A DNA stretch of 64,000 nucleotides from Prorocentrum cordatum. Taxonomy: Eukaryota > Sar > Dinophyceae > Prorocentrales > Prorocentraceae. Below, in pieces: positions 19,478 through 29,560 of the stretch. The notes under the pieces are model-generated. The model saw nothing but the letters and a program-made list of their open reading frames with translations, was not told where the DNA came from and did no database searches. How positions within the stretch are numbered: position 1 is the first letter of the stretch; each line of letters opens with the position of its first letter. Made by a program: the position numbers and the translations under genes. The stretch spans positions 1,493,484-1,557,483 of the forward strand of contig CAUYUJ010015948.1 of NCBI GenBank assembly GCA_963575745.1. The letters run 5' to 3'.

Positions 19478-19906
19478 CTACTGCGGGCCGTCGTGGCCCC
19501 AAGGGTCCGCGTCATCCGAAACCTGCACGTAGTCGAACGGCGAGTCGCCACCAGAAGCCGCTGCAGACACCGGGCCCGGAATGGCGTCAGTCCACTCGCC
19601 GCCGCCCATGACCTTGATGTACAACCACGACTTGAAGCCCACCGCGAAGTCGTCCGGCAACTCCTGGCCCTTGGGGCTCTGCGCCATGGCGCGGTACACC
19701 GCGATGCGCACGTTCCTGTAGTACGAGATCGACTCCTTCACTTCCTGCTTGATGTCGCTGACTTTGGCCTGGATCGCCGTGCTGTTGGTAATAGTGCGCG
19801 GCCAGATCGTCACCCACGTGTCAAGAAGATCTGGCGAGAAGACGATGAACTTGGCCCTCACCACTGTCTCATCCAAGATGAGGCTCGGGCACGCCATAGC
19901 GCGCAA
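19478..19906 (-). CDS. Uncharacterised protein, probable terminal exon
   Basis: A 142-codon minus frame with normal amino-acid composition. It includes SLILDETVVRAKFIVFSPDL, TWVTIWPRTITNSTAIQ, KQEVKESISYYRNVRIAVYR and a C-terminus with FDYVQVSDDADPWGHDGPQ before a TAG stop. The central part looks helical. Upstream exons are likely beyond 20100, for example an open stretch 20370-20245 with APHPGARHEEPLDRPKEMI, but no join could be fixed. Function unknown. Confidence 0.5.
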   Translation of the reverse strand: MRAMACPSLILDETVVRAKFIVFSPDLLDTWVTIWPRTITNSTAIQAKVSDIKQEVKESISYYRNVRIAVYRAMAQSPKGQELPDDFAVGFKSWLYIKVMGGGEWTDAIPGPVSAAASGGDSPFDYVQVSDDADPWGHDGPQ

Positions 19907-20244
19907 CGATACGATGTGAATGGAAGCACGGCAGCACGAGATAACAACTGTTTTCGTGAAAACGTTCTGCCTTGAGAATGCTATGCCACACGACGGATTA
20001 TTTGCCCTATGATTTCGTTGTTGGTTGCGCGATCCTCCTCTTCCTCCTCCTCTCCCTCCTCGTCCTTCTCCCCCTCTTCCTTATGTGCATCCTCCTCTGT
20101 CTCCTTCATCTTGCCTTTGCAGGTGTGTTTTGGGGGGCGTGTGTGTCACCCCCTTCTCCTATACCCCGTCGATGGGGTCCCATGCTGATTTCTGGTGGGG
20201 TCCAGGGAGTATCAAATCGATATCCCAGGGTTTCACGTATCATT

Positions 20245-20370
20245 TCTTTTGGGCGGTCCAAGGGCTCCTCGTGCCTTGCTCCTGGATGGGGGGCTGCAAG
20301 AACATTTTGTGGCCCTGAGTTCTCGTGCGTTGCCAGCATGACAGCAGCCGACGGGGGAGGGCAGGGCAAT
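20245..20370 (-). CDS. Possible exon upstream of the 19478 gene
   Basis: An open minus-strand island after an AG|G site (ACTCAG|GGCC near 20320) with NVLAAPHPGARHEEP and YRFDTPWTPPEISM. It lacks low complexity, but a second frame is partly open and no donor was fixed. Confidence 0.25.
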
Positions 20371-20789
20371 GAGCAGTGGAGTCAGGGGAGGGGGAATGAG
20401 GACGAGATGAGGGGAGGAATGACGACGACGAGGAGGTAGAGGAGGAACAGGGTGGCTTGTGTTTGCGTCTGCTGGCGTGCTCAACCCTTCGCACGATTCT
20501 GAGACAGCTCACGCCTTAATATTAAAAGCCTTCGGCTGAACCGTCAATGCATCCCCCCTTGCTCTCTCTCTCCTCTATCCTCCCTCCTATATCTGCATGC
20601 ACGTGTCCTGTACAGGGAGGCCGGGAAAGAGGCCATCTCAGCGACACGCAATATTCCCAGGAGCTGTGGCTCGCACCCCTGACCCTCTGGACCCATCGCG
20701 AGATCCAGAGACGCCACATGGGGGAACACTTGCTGGAATCGAGAGAGCACTTGCCACTGGGCCGATCTCACTGTCGAGGCCATTGCTGC

Positions 20790-22880
20790 TCACGAGTGCC
20801 GCATTCTCTTGCGCCACCGGAAGTCCAAAAACAGAAGATAGCGTTGTCGAAAACGGGTCCCTGCAGATCGACCGTGACATGATTTTGCAATGCGTTTGAT
20901 TTTCCCCAATAGGTCTTCACCCAGTAGGCATGACATCAAACGTGGATTGATCCTGCGCGATTTCACGTGCTCAACTTGGTGGTCAAAGTAATGATGCTTC
21001 GGCCTAATGTGGAAATTGTAAACGTTATTTCTCAAGCTGTATGCACTTAGATACTGCCAGCACTGCAAGTACATACGACCAGCCTTGTGAGCACTGTTCG
21101 CTTGCCCTTGGGACATCCAATAGGGCGACACATCTAGCACGCGCACGAACTTTGCAAGACTGTGTGCACATACATTTGCCATGTTCACGACCTCGTCATC
21201 GCTCTGAAAACTGGGCAGCGCTGCCAGGTAGCCGACGAAAGCGATCAGCATTTTCATGGGCGCAGCTTTCACCCGGCTTGTCATGCACGGGAGCGTTGTC
21301 TGAGGAGCACATGCCATGTTAGGGGTTCCCGTGAGCAGGGTAAATGCGTCCTTGTCTTGCTCCGTCCTCCTCCTCCTCCTCCTCCGCCTCCTCCTCCTCC
21401 TCCTCCTTCCCCTCCCCCTCCTCCCCCTCCCCCTCTTCCTCCTCCCTCTCCCTCTTTGCTTACCTCGCTCACCGGAACACCTACGAAGGCATACCTAAAG
21501 CATTTTCTCCTGTACCTCCTCCTGTTCCTTCTCCTTCTGGCCCTCTCTCCAGCCATCGCCACCCTCTCTTCACACCTCTAAAGGAGCAGGTCTAGGGGGG
21601 ATGGCTGGGGAAGGGGGGGGTGGACAGGTCCCTTGGAATTTTGTGTGCAAGTACCTTCGTAGGACGATTCAGGGTCTTCTTGGTGAACTTTGTCTTGCGA
21701 TAAACATGCTTGAAGCCGTTGTCGTGTTTCCATGCTTGTGCATGTAACGACAGGTATACGAGTTCTTCGTCTTTGTCCTGTGCGAATCGGACGTATATTA
21801 TTTATATGTTCTTGACATCCACTCATTTCCCTCCTCCTTCTCCTCCTCATCCCTCCCTTCTTCCTCCTTCTCCTCCTCCACCCACCCCTCCTCCTCCTCC
21901 TCGTCCTCCTCCACCTTTCCTCCCTCCTCCCATTCAATTCATTCCTCCTCCTCCTCCTCCTCCTGCTCCTCCTCCCCCCTTTGCCGTGTCCTGCTCATGG
22001 CATTGGTCGCCTCAGTCCTTGGGGTAGATGCCCAATTCGTTGAGGAATCTCAGGATCATGCCATTCTCCCACCAAAACACAATCAAGCTGGCGACGTGGT
22101 CCCGAGCGATTCCAAGATACAAGTTGTGCGCAATATCGAAAAACACCATCTCGATCGTCAGCCCAAGAACGAACCATGGTGAAGGTCTTGAAACTCTGGT
22201 GTACAGCTCGTGATTGAACTCGGTGAGCCTCCATGGGGCAGTAGGGCGAAAGTCCTGAAACGTCATGCGCGGGTCTGACCTCTTGAAAGGTTGCTGGGCT
22301 AAGCAGATATCGCAAAGATGAGTGCACCTGTACCAACGATCCAGATCGTTTGCAGCTACTCTGGCTTTGTTATCAGATTCGAACCCAACACACGTGCCCC
22401 CCCAGTTGCCAGCGATTGGGAGCCCAGCCATCTCTTCTCTGTAGGTTCCGGGAGGAAAAGGAATATTTCGGAATCCAACTTTAGGAAAACGTTTGACCAA
22501 CGCATGTGAGAAACTCCAAGCAAGAAAGTCTGCCACAATAGTTTGAATCCGAATGTTATCAACTATCATGCTCTTCCGGATCATGACAAGATTTATCACG
22601 CGATCATGTATTGAGCCTTTTGTTGCATGAACTGATCGCATGTTCCAGGTCTCGTACTCCACATTATTGTGTACTTCAGCCCCGTCGTGATGAACAAGAA
22701 AACCCAGCGTGTTAACCACTCGAGAAGCGCGGTGATTATCATAGAATGGTAACTCCCGAGCTTTTGACCACCATTCTGCAACGCCTGGCTCACCGTCTGG
22801 ACCAAAGAGGCCGACTGCTCGTAGGTCAGGGCCACCGTTGTATAGAGCTGCAATGACCTCTGGCTCAAGTGAAATTGCGA
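20790..22880 (-). CDS. Multi-exon protein of a dispersed dinoflagellate family, possibly transposase-related
   Basis: Three exons are well supported. Exon A (open to 22983, family-like from about 22880, ending near 22018) includes GLFGPDGEPGVAEWWSKAR, VHHDGAEVHNNVEYETWNM, a CTHLCDIC pair near 22315, DFRPTAPWRLTEFNHELY and VFFDIAHNLYLGIARDHV. Exon B (21777-21655) is 41 codons with LVYLSLHAQAWKHDNGFKHV. Exon C (21299-20790) has TSRVKAAPMKMLIAFVGYLA, IRPKHHYFDHQVEHVK and RINPRLMSCLLGEDLLGKIK. A-B needs a GA donor (AAG|GACTGA) and a CACAG|G acceptor; B-C is AAG|GTACTT to CTCAG|A. All joins keep phase. The pattern is one I remember as highly repeated in dinoflagellates. The zinc-like Cys pairs and the PKHHYFDH block recall the C-terminal half of some eukaryotic DDE transposases, but no catalytic triad was proven. 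The N-terminus is missing or unrecognised. Confidence 0.65.
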
Positions 22881-23127
22881 TGTGCCTCCTTCTCCACCTC
22901 CCGTCTCCTACCTCCCTCTTCCTCGTTATCTTCCTCCCCTTCCTCCAGGGGTGCCCAAGGGAGTTATCGAGAACGCCATCCACACCCCACAGGGGTCAGA
23001 GTTTCCATGCTTTTACCCCTGACTGGGGTTCGAGGACTTCCACGCCTGAGCGTCCTCCCATGGATTTGCATCACTTAGATTTTCTAGTAGGGGGCACAAG
23101 TGTGTAAGGGGTGGGGAGGGCTTCACA

Positions 23128-23280
23128 TCACAGCGCCTCGTGCGGCGCAAAGCAAGAAACTGTCGTAGGTGCCGGGGCCGAAACATCGGAGTCCTGCAGA
23201 GGCATCGTGATATCATAGGTGTTCAGCCCCAGGGCTAACCAGCGCTTGGCCTTCACGTGGAAGTCCCTCTCCTGAGGATG
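23128..23280 (-). CDS. Terminal exon fragment
   Basis: After a pyrimidine tract and ATCCTCAG|GAG near 23278, the minus frame reads ERDFHVKAKRWLALGLNTYD, then ITMPLQDSDVSAPAPTT, and stops at 23128-23130. Composition is protein-like. Upstream the sequence is TCC repeat (23285-23520 on the coding strand). A second island (23700-23527) with FAIEQDRPTIFLGTLALHW could precede it, but the phases do not match with a standard donor. Confidence 0.35.
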   Translation of the reverse strand, partial: HPQERDFHVKAKRWLALGLNTYDITMPLQDSDVSAPAPTTVSCFAPHEAL

Positions 23281-23329
23281 GCCGCCAGAGGCAGGGGCCG
23301 GGAGGAGGGAAGTGGTGGGCTTGAGGGGA

Positions 23330-23510
23330 AGGAAGAGGAGGAGGAGGAGGAGGAGGAGGTGGAGGAGGAGGAGGGGAAGGAGAACGAGGAGGAGGAGGAG
23401 GAGGAGGAGGAGGAGGAGGAGGAGGAGGAAGAGGGGTGGCAGGGAGGGGGAGGGGAGGAGTATGAGGAGGAGGAAGAGGAGGAGGAAGAGGAGGATAAGG
23501 AGAAGGAAGA
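23330..23510. repeat. GGA purine tract
   Basis: Long (GGA)n/(GAG)n on the plus strand, pyrimidine on the coding strand and directly upstream of an acceptor site. Interpreted as intron sequence. Confidence 0.85.
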
Positions 23511-23844
23511 TGAGACGAACCTGAGGCGCAAGATGGATCCATGATCAGGCTTATTTTTTGCAAACCAGCGCATGGAACACGCTGAAAAGCACCAGCACTC
23601 AAACAAAACCAATGCAGCGCAAGCGTGCCCAGAAATATGGTAGGCCTATCCTGCTCAATGGCAAACGCCTGTGGGACGAGCACGCAACGCAATGTGCATG
23701 CGCAAGGTAATGCCACTTGCAGGGTCTGCAGACGGGCAACGCATTACAGTCTTGAGCCAAAATGGCGTTTGGCAAGGAGGAGAAGCAGGAGCAGGAAGAG
23801 GATGGGGGAGGATGGGGGCCCAGCTTGCCCCAACCCCACGCCTA

Positions 23845-24070
23845 TCACTGCAATTTCAGTGGGTTCCCTCGGTCCTCGTGCGATGGCAGTTTCCCAGAAT
23901 TTCCAATCCCAGCAATTTCAGAGATCATATTGGATGTTACGCCATTCTGGTCCAGCACCTTTTTCATGGCCCTGGAAGCTCTTGCAGCCACCGATATGTT
24001 CAGACCATTGCCAATTTCCTCAACTATGATATCAGCGAATTCTTGGGCTGCATCTGCAGTCTGTCGCCGC
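23845..24070 (-). CDS. Exon of an uncharacterised gene, ending in a stop codon
   Basis: It begins at GTTGCAG|GCGG (AG|G acceptor) and reads TADAAQEFADIIVEEIGNGL, ISVAARASRAMKKVLDQNGV, SNMISEIAGIGNSGKLPS, ending NPLKLQ and TGA at 23845-23847. Composition suggests a soluble helical domain. The upstream exon may be the segment at 24800-25004, separated by a GGA/TCC intron. Function unknown. Confidence 0.45.
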
Positions 24071-24599
24071 CTGCAACGCCGCGCGCAGCAGAGGGCACAT
24101 TATGAGAAGCAGTGGGATCGTCAACACAACACATTCTCACGATCAATGCCAAGGCATGTTGCTGAAATAATCGATGATATCAAACGCAAGCCCACGGACG
24201 GATGAGACATAGAAGGCATGAATGAGACAGATGGGAAGGAGGGAACGCTGCAGCGAGATGTGGAGGGAAGGGATGACGGAGGATGATAAGGAGTGTGCCC
24301 GAAACGCAAGGGGGAATGGGTTGCCAGGGGCACGGGCCCGCCTCTTCTCATCGTTGAAGACGGGGTGGCACTCGTAGCTGCAGGTACCTGCGCGTGCGAC
24401 ACCCTATCTCTCTCTCTCTCGCTCTCTTTCTCTAGCTCTGTCCACATCTCTGCGTCCTGACGCTCCTTCCCTGCCGTTTGCCCATTCCCTCCCCCTCTCT
24501 CATTTTGACAACGCACTCTCTGATCAAATGCTGCTGCTCTTTATCATGCTTATTCCTGCCCTTCTTCACCCCAGATCTTCTTTCCCCTCCTGTTCTCCC

Positions 24600-24770
24600 C
24601 TTGTCCTGCTCTTCCTCCTCCTCCTCCTCCTCCTGATGCTGCTGCTGCTGCTCCTCCTCTTCCTTGCCCTCCTCCTCTTCCTCCTCCTCCTCCTCCTCCT
24701 CCTCCTCCTCCTCCTCCTCCTCCTCCTCCTCCTCCCCCAAGTGTACCTCCTCCTCCTCCTGCTCCTTGTG
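24600..24770. repeat. TCC tract
   Basis: (CTC)n on the plus strand, GGA-rich on the strand of the surrounding gene. It follows the putative exon at 24800-25004 in transcription direction, as expected for an intron. Confidence 0.85.
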
Positions 24771-24799
24771 CATCGTAGTCGTCTTCCTCCTCTCCCTCG

Positions 24800-25004
24800 C
24801 GCCCCCTCCAACACATTCGAGGCCTATCAGCCCCCTGCGAATACTACAGAAGGACATCCTCCTCCATATTTCCACTGCCACACCCCACAACTCGTCGCGC
24901 GAGGTCGACGTTGCAATCTTCGCAGGGGCTCCACAGCGAATGCGCAGCCTCCAAAAAACAATGTACAGAAACAGGTCCGAGCTATGCATCGCAGAAGGGC
25001 TCAT
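24800..25004 (-). CDS. Putative first exon, uncharacterised
   Basis: It starts MSPSAMHSSDLFLYIVFWRL and continues IRCGAPAKIATSTSRDELWG and IWRRMSFCSIRRGLIG before running into GGA repeat. The frame and composition are convincing over about 65 codons. It probably pairs with 23845-24070, but the donor could not be fixed. Function unknown. Confidence 0.4.
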
Positions 25005-25152
25005 TCACTCAGAGTGAAATCGAGAAATCCTGGGGCCGTAAATCGAGAAATCCTGAAATCGAGAAATCTTGGGAGAGACTGTGATCGAGAAATCCTGGGG
25101 CCGCTCCTGCAATGCCTGATGAAGATGGCGCAGCCCCTGTCTCACACGTCCC

Positions 25153-28100
25153 TCAGTTGGCAGCCTTCTTCTTGCGCTTCTTTTTCTGCGGCTCGTCCTG
25201 CCCCTCGTCCTCAGCAGCAGAGTCCTCATCCTTCTTTTTCTTCTTCTTCGCCGGCTTCAGCTTTGCAACCAAGCTCTTGGCCACCGGCTCCCCTGTCTCC
25301 TCGAAGTACTTATAGAGTATCTCTGCCTCAGTGTGCAGCTTCCTATAGGTCTCTGGTCTCTCCTCCTTTTTGTCCATGCACAGTTGCTTGAACTTGTGCC
25401 ATAGCTCAGTCAGGCTCTTCTTGTGATTGATCAGGGCATCCTTAACTGGAATCTCCAACTCCGCCTGGGAGGGGGGCTTCTCAAGAAGGGAGGAGAGGGC
25501 GTCGGCGTCATGCCGAGGGAGGTGGGGAAAAGGAGAGGCATTCGCCGAAGGGGGGGCCTTTCTAAGAAGCTGCTTGGGGCTTCTATAAACCATCGGGGTC
25601 TCACCACCGCCCCCCCATTCAGCAAAGACCTCCCCTATTCCCTACCTGCCTGGGCACGCCAACGGTGAAGATGGAGAAGGAATATGTTAGGAGAAGGAGG
25701 AGCAGGTGGCACTTGGGCAGGATGACGAGGAGGAGGAGGAGGAGGAGGAGGAAGAGAAGCATGAGCTTTGGAAGAGGATGAGGATCAGATCAGAGTACTA
25801 TTGACATGAGGTTTTGGCATGGAGGTGGGGGAAGCAGCGGGAGGAAGACAGAGGGAAACGAGGGGGCACAAGGAGGAAGAGGCAGCATCGAAGGGAGAGG
25901 GATAAATTGGACGACAGGAGTAAATGTGGGCCTCACCGAGTTGCATGATGTAGCGCTCGCAAGCAGTAGATTGATCAGCTATCTTCTGCATCTCGGATTT
26001 GGCCTCCTCGATCGCTGACAGGGGGACCAGCTCTTTCGCATCCTTGACTGTCTTCTTGTCTTTCTTGTCCTTGGGAGTCGGCTCTGGCTTGCCAGCGTCA
26101 CCTATGCCGTCCAAGAGGCTCTCTGAGGCGCCCATGGCCAGCCTGGGAGATGGAGGGGGGGAGGAGGAGGAGGAGGAGGAGGAGGCGGAGACGGAAAAGG
26201 AGGAGGAGGGGGAGGAGGAGGACCAGGGGAAGGAGGAGCGGGGAGGCGGAGCAGAGGAAGGAGAGGGGGGAGGAGGAGGAGGAGGAGGAGGAGGAGGAGG
26301 AGGAGGAGGAGGAGGAGGAGGATAAGAAGGATAAGAAGGATAAGAAGGATAATAAGGAGGAGAAGGGCATGAGGGCAGCAGGGCACGAGGGTGGGGGCAG
26401 GCCGAGGATTAGGAGAAGGAGGAGTCATGGGGGAGAAGGAATGGGGAAGATCAAGATGATGAGGAGGAGGAGGAGGAATGAGAGGAGAGAGACGAGAGGT
26501 AGGAGGAGGTCTGGTGGCCCAGTGTCGGTAGCGAGCGGGCCGTTCAGCAGCAACTGGATGGCGTCGTCGGCCGAGACTTCCATGGAGCTCGACAGCATGA
26601 TGGTCTCGGAGTGCTCGCCAATGTTCTCGAATTGGAACCCTGCGTCCAGGGAGTACCAGGCCTCATCCTCGTCGTTCGGGAACATCATGTCGTATTTCCA
26701 GGAGTTGTGCTTTTTGTTCCAGGCCACGATCGTTTCCACCTTCTCTTTGGAATACTCCTTCTTGATGTCCTTCAGCTTCTTGCTGCCGATGCCCTCCTTT
26801 GACCGTTTGATGTTGGTCTGCTTCCGCTCGAAGTGGAGCGCCGTCGCGTTGCGGTCCTCGCCGCACTCCAAGAACTTGACGAAGACCTCTTGCTTATCCT
26901 CGCTCTTTAGATGGCCTGGGTACTTCTTGCTGTTGTTGTACCAGGTAGTGAAGCGCTTCCACTCTTTGAGGTGCGTCGCGCTGTTGGGCTTGGCCTTTGG
27001 ATCGGCTTTGGGCGTGGCGTTCTCTTTGGCCTTCTCGGCCTTCTGTACCATTGCTGTCGCAGCCTTCGTAGGCCCAGCAGGCCCCTTACCTTTCTTCTTT
27101 TTCGGTAGCTCCTCTTGCTCGTCGTCATCGCCGTCTTCCTCCTCGTCTGGCTGCCCATCTGATTCCTCTTCTCCGTCCTCATCTTCTTCATCGTTGCCAT
27201 CGCCAACCTCTTCCAGGGCTTTGGCTGCCGCGACGAGAGTCTTCTGTTCCTCGCCTGCAGTTGCTTCATGCTCGCCCACAGGCGGCATCTTCATTTTGGC
27301 GGACCCCAGCTTCAATTTGGCGGCAGCTTCTGGTTCCTCCTCTGACAGGTCTTCCTCTTCCTCTTCCTCTTCCTCTTCCTCCTCGCTTTCCGTATCTTCA
27401 CCTTTGAGGTCCCCACCCGTCGCAGGGACGCACGAGCCAGGCTTCGCATCGGAAGCAGCAATCTCGGACGGCGTCCCAGAACCAGCCGACGTCGACGCAG
27501 TCGGGAACAAGTCCTCAAGATCGAATCCATGCTGAGCAGCGGCCTTGCTCATGATCGCCATCAGCTCTTCCTTGGAGTACGTCCCTTTGCCTGTGGCTGG
27601 GATGGGGCGCGCAACGGCAAACAACCTGCCCCCAGGATGATCCAGAATCCTGACCCAGGGATGATCCTGAATCCTGACCCAGGGATGGTCCTGAATCATT
27701 CCTCCATCCTCTTCCTCGTCCTCCCTCGTCGTTCCTCCTCTAACACGTGGGCCTGCTGCTGTCGCCTTCGCCTTCGCTACGACAGCAGGCTTCGGGGGCG
27801 CTGGCGCGGCAGCCGGCGACATGGCCCCAGCAGCAGCCTTGGGTGGGCCGACGCCCCATCCAAAAAAGAGGAGGCTGAGGAGGAGGAGGAGTCGGAGGTG
27901 GAGGGGGAGGAGGAGTGGGAGGAGGAGTGGGGGGGGCGAGGGTGGAATTGGCCGTGGAGTTGGAGGTGGAGGGAGCGAATTGGGGATCAGCGTGGGGAAT
28001 GAGGGCACGGTGGCAGAGGGGCCGTGAGGTTGAGAGGAGGCGTAGTAAAGGGAGGAGCAGGAGGAGGAGGATCAGGAGGAGGAGCAAGAGAAGGGACGAG

Positions 28101-28175
28101 GTGCGGAGGAGGATTACGAGTTGGAGGAGGCGGAGGAGGAGAAAGAGCGATGACCGGCTTGCGTTTCAGCGGCAT
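25153..28175 (-). CDS. Acidic multi-exon protein of a dispersed dinoflagellate family
   Basis: A possible first exon MPLKRKP lies at 28175. The large exon (about 27860 to 26500) encodes an Ala/Pro/Lys N-terminus, an in-frame duplicated phrase (QDHPWVRIQDHPWVRILDHP), long Glu/Asp-rich stretches, and then the conserved-looking part: LKEWKRFTTWYNNSKKYPGH, QEVFVKFLECGEDRNATALH, KLKDIKKEYSKEKVETIVAW, DEDEAWYSLDAGFQF. Exon 3 (26142-25937) starts at CTCCCAG|G with MGASESLLDGIGDAGK and ends at YIMQLG. The last exon starts at CTCCCAG|GCGGAG near 25470 with AELEIPVKDALINHKKSLTE and ends in a Lys-rich tail (KPAKKKKKKDED, QKKKRKKKAAN) and a TGA stop at 25153. Keeping phase between exons 3 and 4 requires a GA donor (GGT|GAGG). 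The basic tail suggests nuclear location. Function unknown. Confidence 0.6.
25690..25765. repeat. GGA tract in intron
   Basis: Purine repeat on the plus strand, within the intron between the exons at 26142-25937 and about 25470-25153. Confidence 0.8.
26155..26500. repeat. GGA tract in intron
   Basis: (GGA)n with GATAAGAAG units, filling the interval between the large exon and the exon starting at 26142. On the coding strand it is a long pyrimidine tract leading to CTCCCAG|G. Confidence 0.85.
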
Positions 28176-28224
28176 GGCTTCTCACTGCCACGCAGCAAGC
28201 AGACAGGCATGTGAGTGCCCTGGA

Positions 28225-28290
28225 TCGGGGGTTCGGGGGTTGGGGTCAAGTAGGCGGTCGGGGGTCAGGTGTCGGGGGTCAGTAGGCTGC
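28225..28290. repeat. GGGGGTC short tandem repeat
   Basis: Degenerate GGGGGTTCGG / GGTCGGGGGTCAGG units upstream of the possible first exon at 28175. Confidence 0.7.
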
Positions 28291-28559
28291 TGTAGAAAGG
28301 AGCCATGGGGTAAGGGGAGGGGGCAGGGTCTACAGTCCGTGAGAATACCATGCGTTTCTGCTTGCTGAGCTACCCTGTCGAGTTTGGATCGCGTGAAATG
28401 CTGCAGACGCGTGCCGACCTGAGCACTACAGGAGCAAATGAGAGAAAGAGGTGCGTGGAAAGGGAGAGGGATGGACAGCGGGAGAGGAGGGCTTGAAAGG
28501 AGAGAGCGATTCGCTCCACGAGTTGGAGGAAGAGGAAGGAGGGAGGACCTACAGAGAGC

Positions 28560-29560
28560 AGGTGGGGGGTCATCTGAATTTCCGGACTTTTCCCAAAATT
28601 TCCGGCCTTATTCCCAGACAATTCCGGCCTTATTTTGGCGCCAAACGGGAAAAACACAGAAAAAAAAAACCAGAACAAAAAAAAACGAAATGCAAACCCA
28701 GAAACGCCCAGGGGAGGGCCCAGGGTGGGATGAACAGTTCAGGAGAGCATCGGGCGCAGAGTTGCGAGAAAAAGGGAAAACATAAGAGGGCGGCCCCTCC
28801 CTGCATGCTCCCAGGGCGCACGTTTCAGGATGTAGCGGTCGCTGAGCCTCACCATGTCACCTGCGCCGGCGCGAAGGGGAGGAACAAAACACAAGGATGT
28901 AGCATCAGATGTGGAACGGCATCAATGGGCATGGGCATGCAAGCAGGGGCACCAGGATGGATTCAATGACGTGGAAATGATGATTCACATAGAAATGCGT
29001 TGGGAAAGACATGCATGACACACCTGTATGACATTTGCTATCGATTCTGTTTCTCGGCGCTCGTCTTTCTCAATAGCTGCCAATTGGAAGCATGCTGCTC
29101 ATTCGCAAGCCCGAACTGCCACGAGACCCAGCAAGGTCGCCACATCGGAGATGCATTGCATAAAAGATGATGAGAAAAAGGAGTTGGAGGAGGAGGGGAA
29201 TGAGGGAGAGCAGGACGATGTAGGAAGGAGGAAAGAACGAGGAGAGAGTGGTAGAGGGGAGGGGCCGTCGGACAGATGGAGTAAAAGGAACAGAGGAGGG
29301 GGGCCAGATAGACTTGGAGATGGAGGTGGAGGGGGAGCAAGTGTGGAGGATCAAGAGAATCAAATGAAAGTGCGTGCTGAAAAGCCTAGGCAGGTAGCTT
29401 GCCCACCCGCCGTAGGCGTCATTGAACTCGCTGCTAAGACGCCAAGTCTATGCCATCCATCCACCCCCCAACTATTTATAAGATACTTGTTACCCTTCTT
29501 TACCCCCTTTCCTCTAATGCCCCATGCACGGCGGATGCAGCTGTTTCTAAAATAAAAGGC
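28560..29560. other. Intergenic stretch with one short shared repeat
   Basis: 28570-28640 has two copies of a TTCCGGCCTTATTcc phrase, the inverse of TTCCGGGAATAAGGCCGGAA at 17209-17228 near the other end of the TIR element. The rest (28640-29560) has GGA-rich parts at 29170-29350 and a mixed stretch near 29400-29550 in which I found no gene. Confidence 0.5.

Noticed and set aside
22596-22868. 90-codon minus frame overlapping the three-exon gene
   Set aside because: The alternative frame lacks the family motifs that the longer overlapping frame shows.
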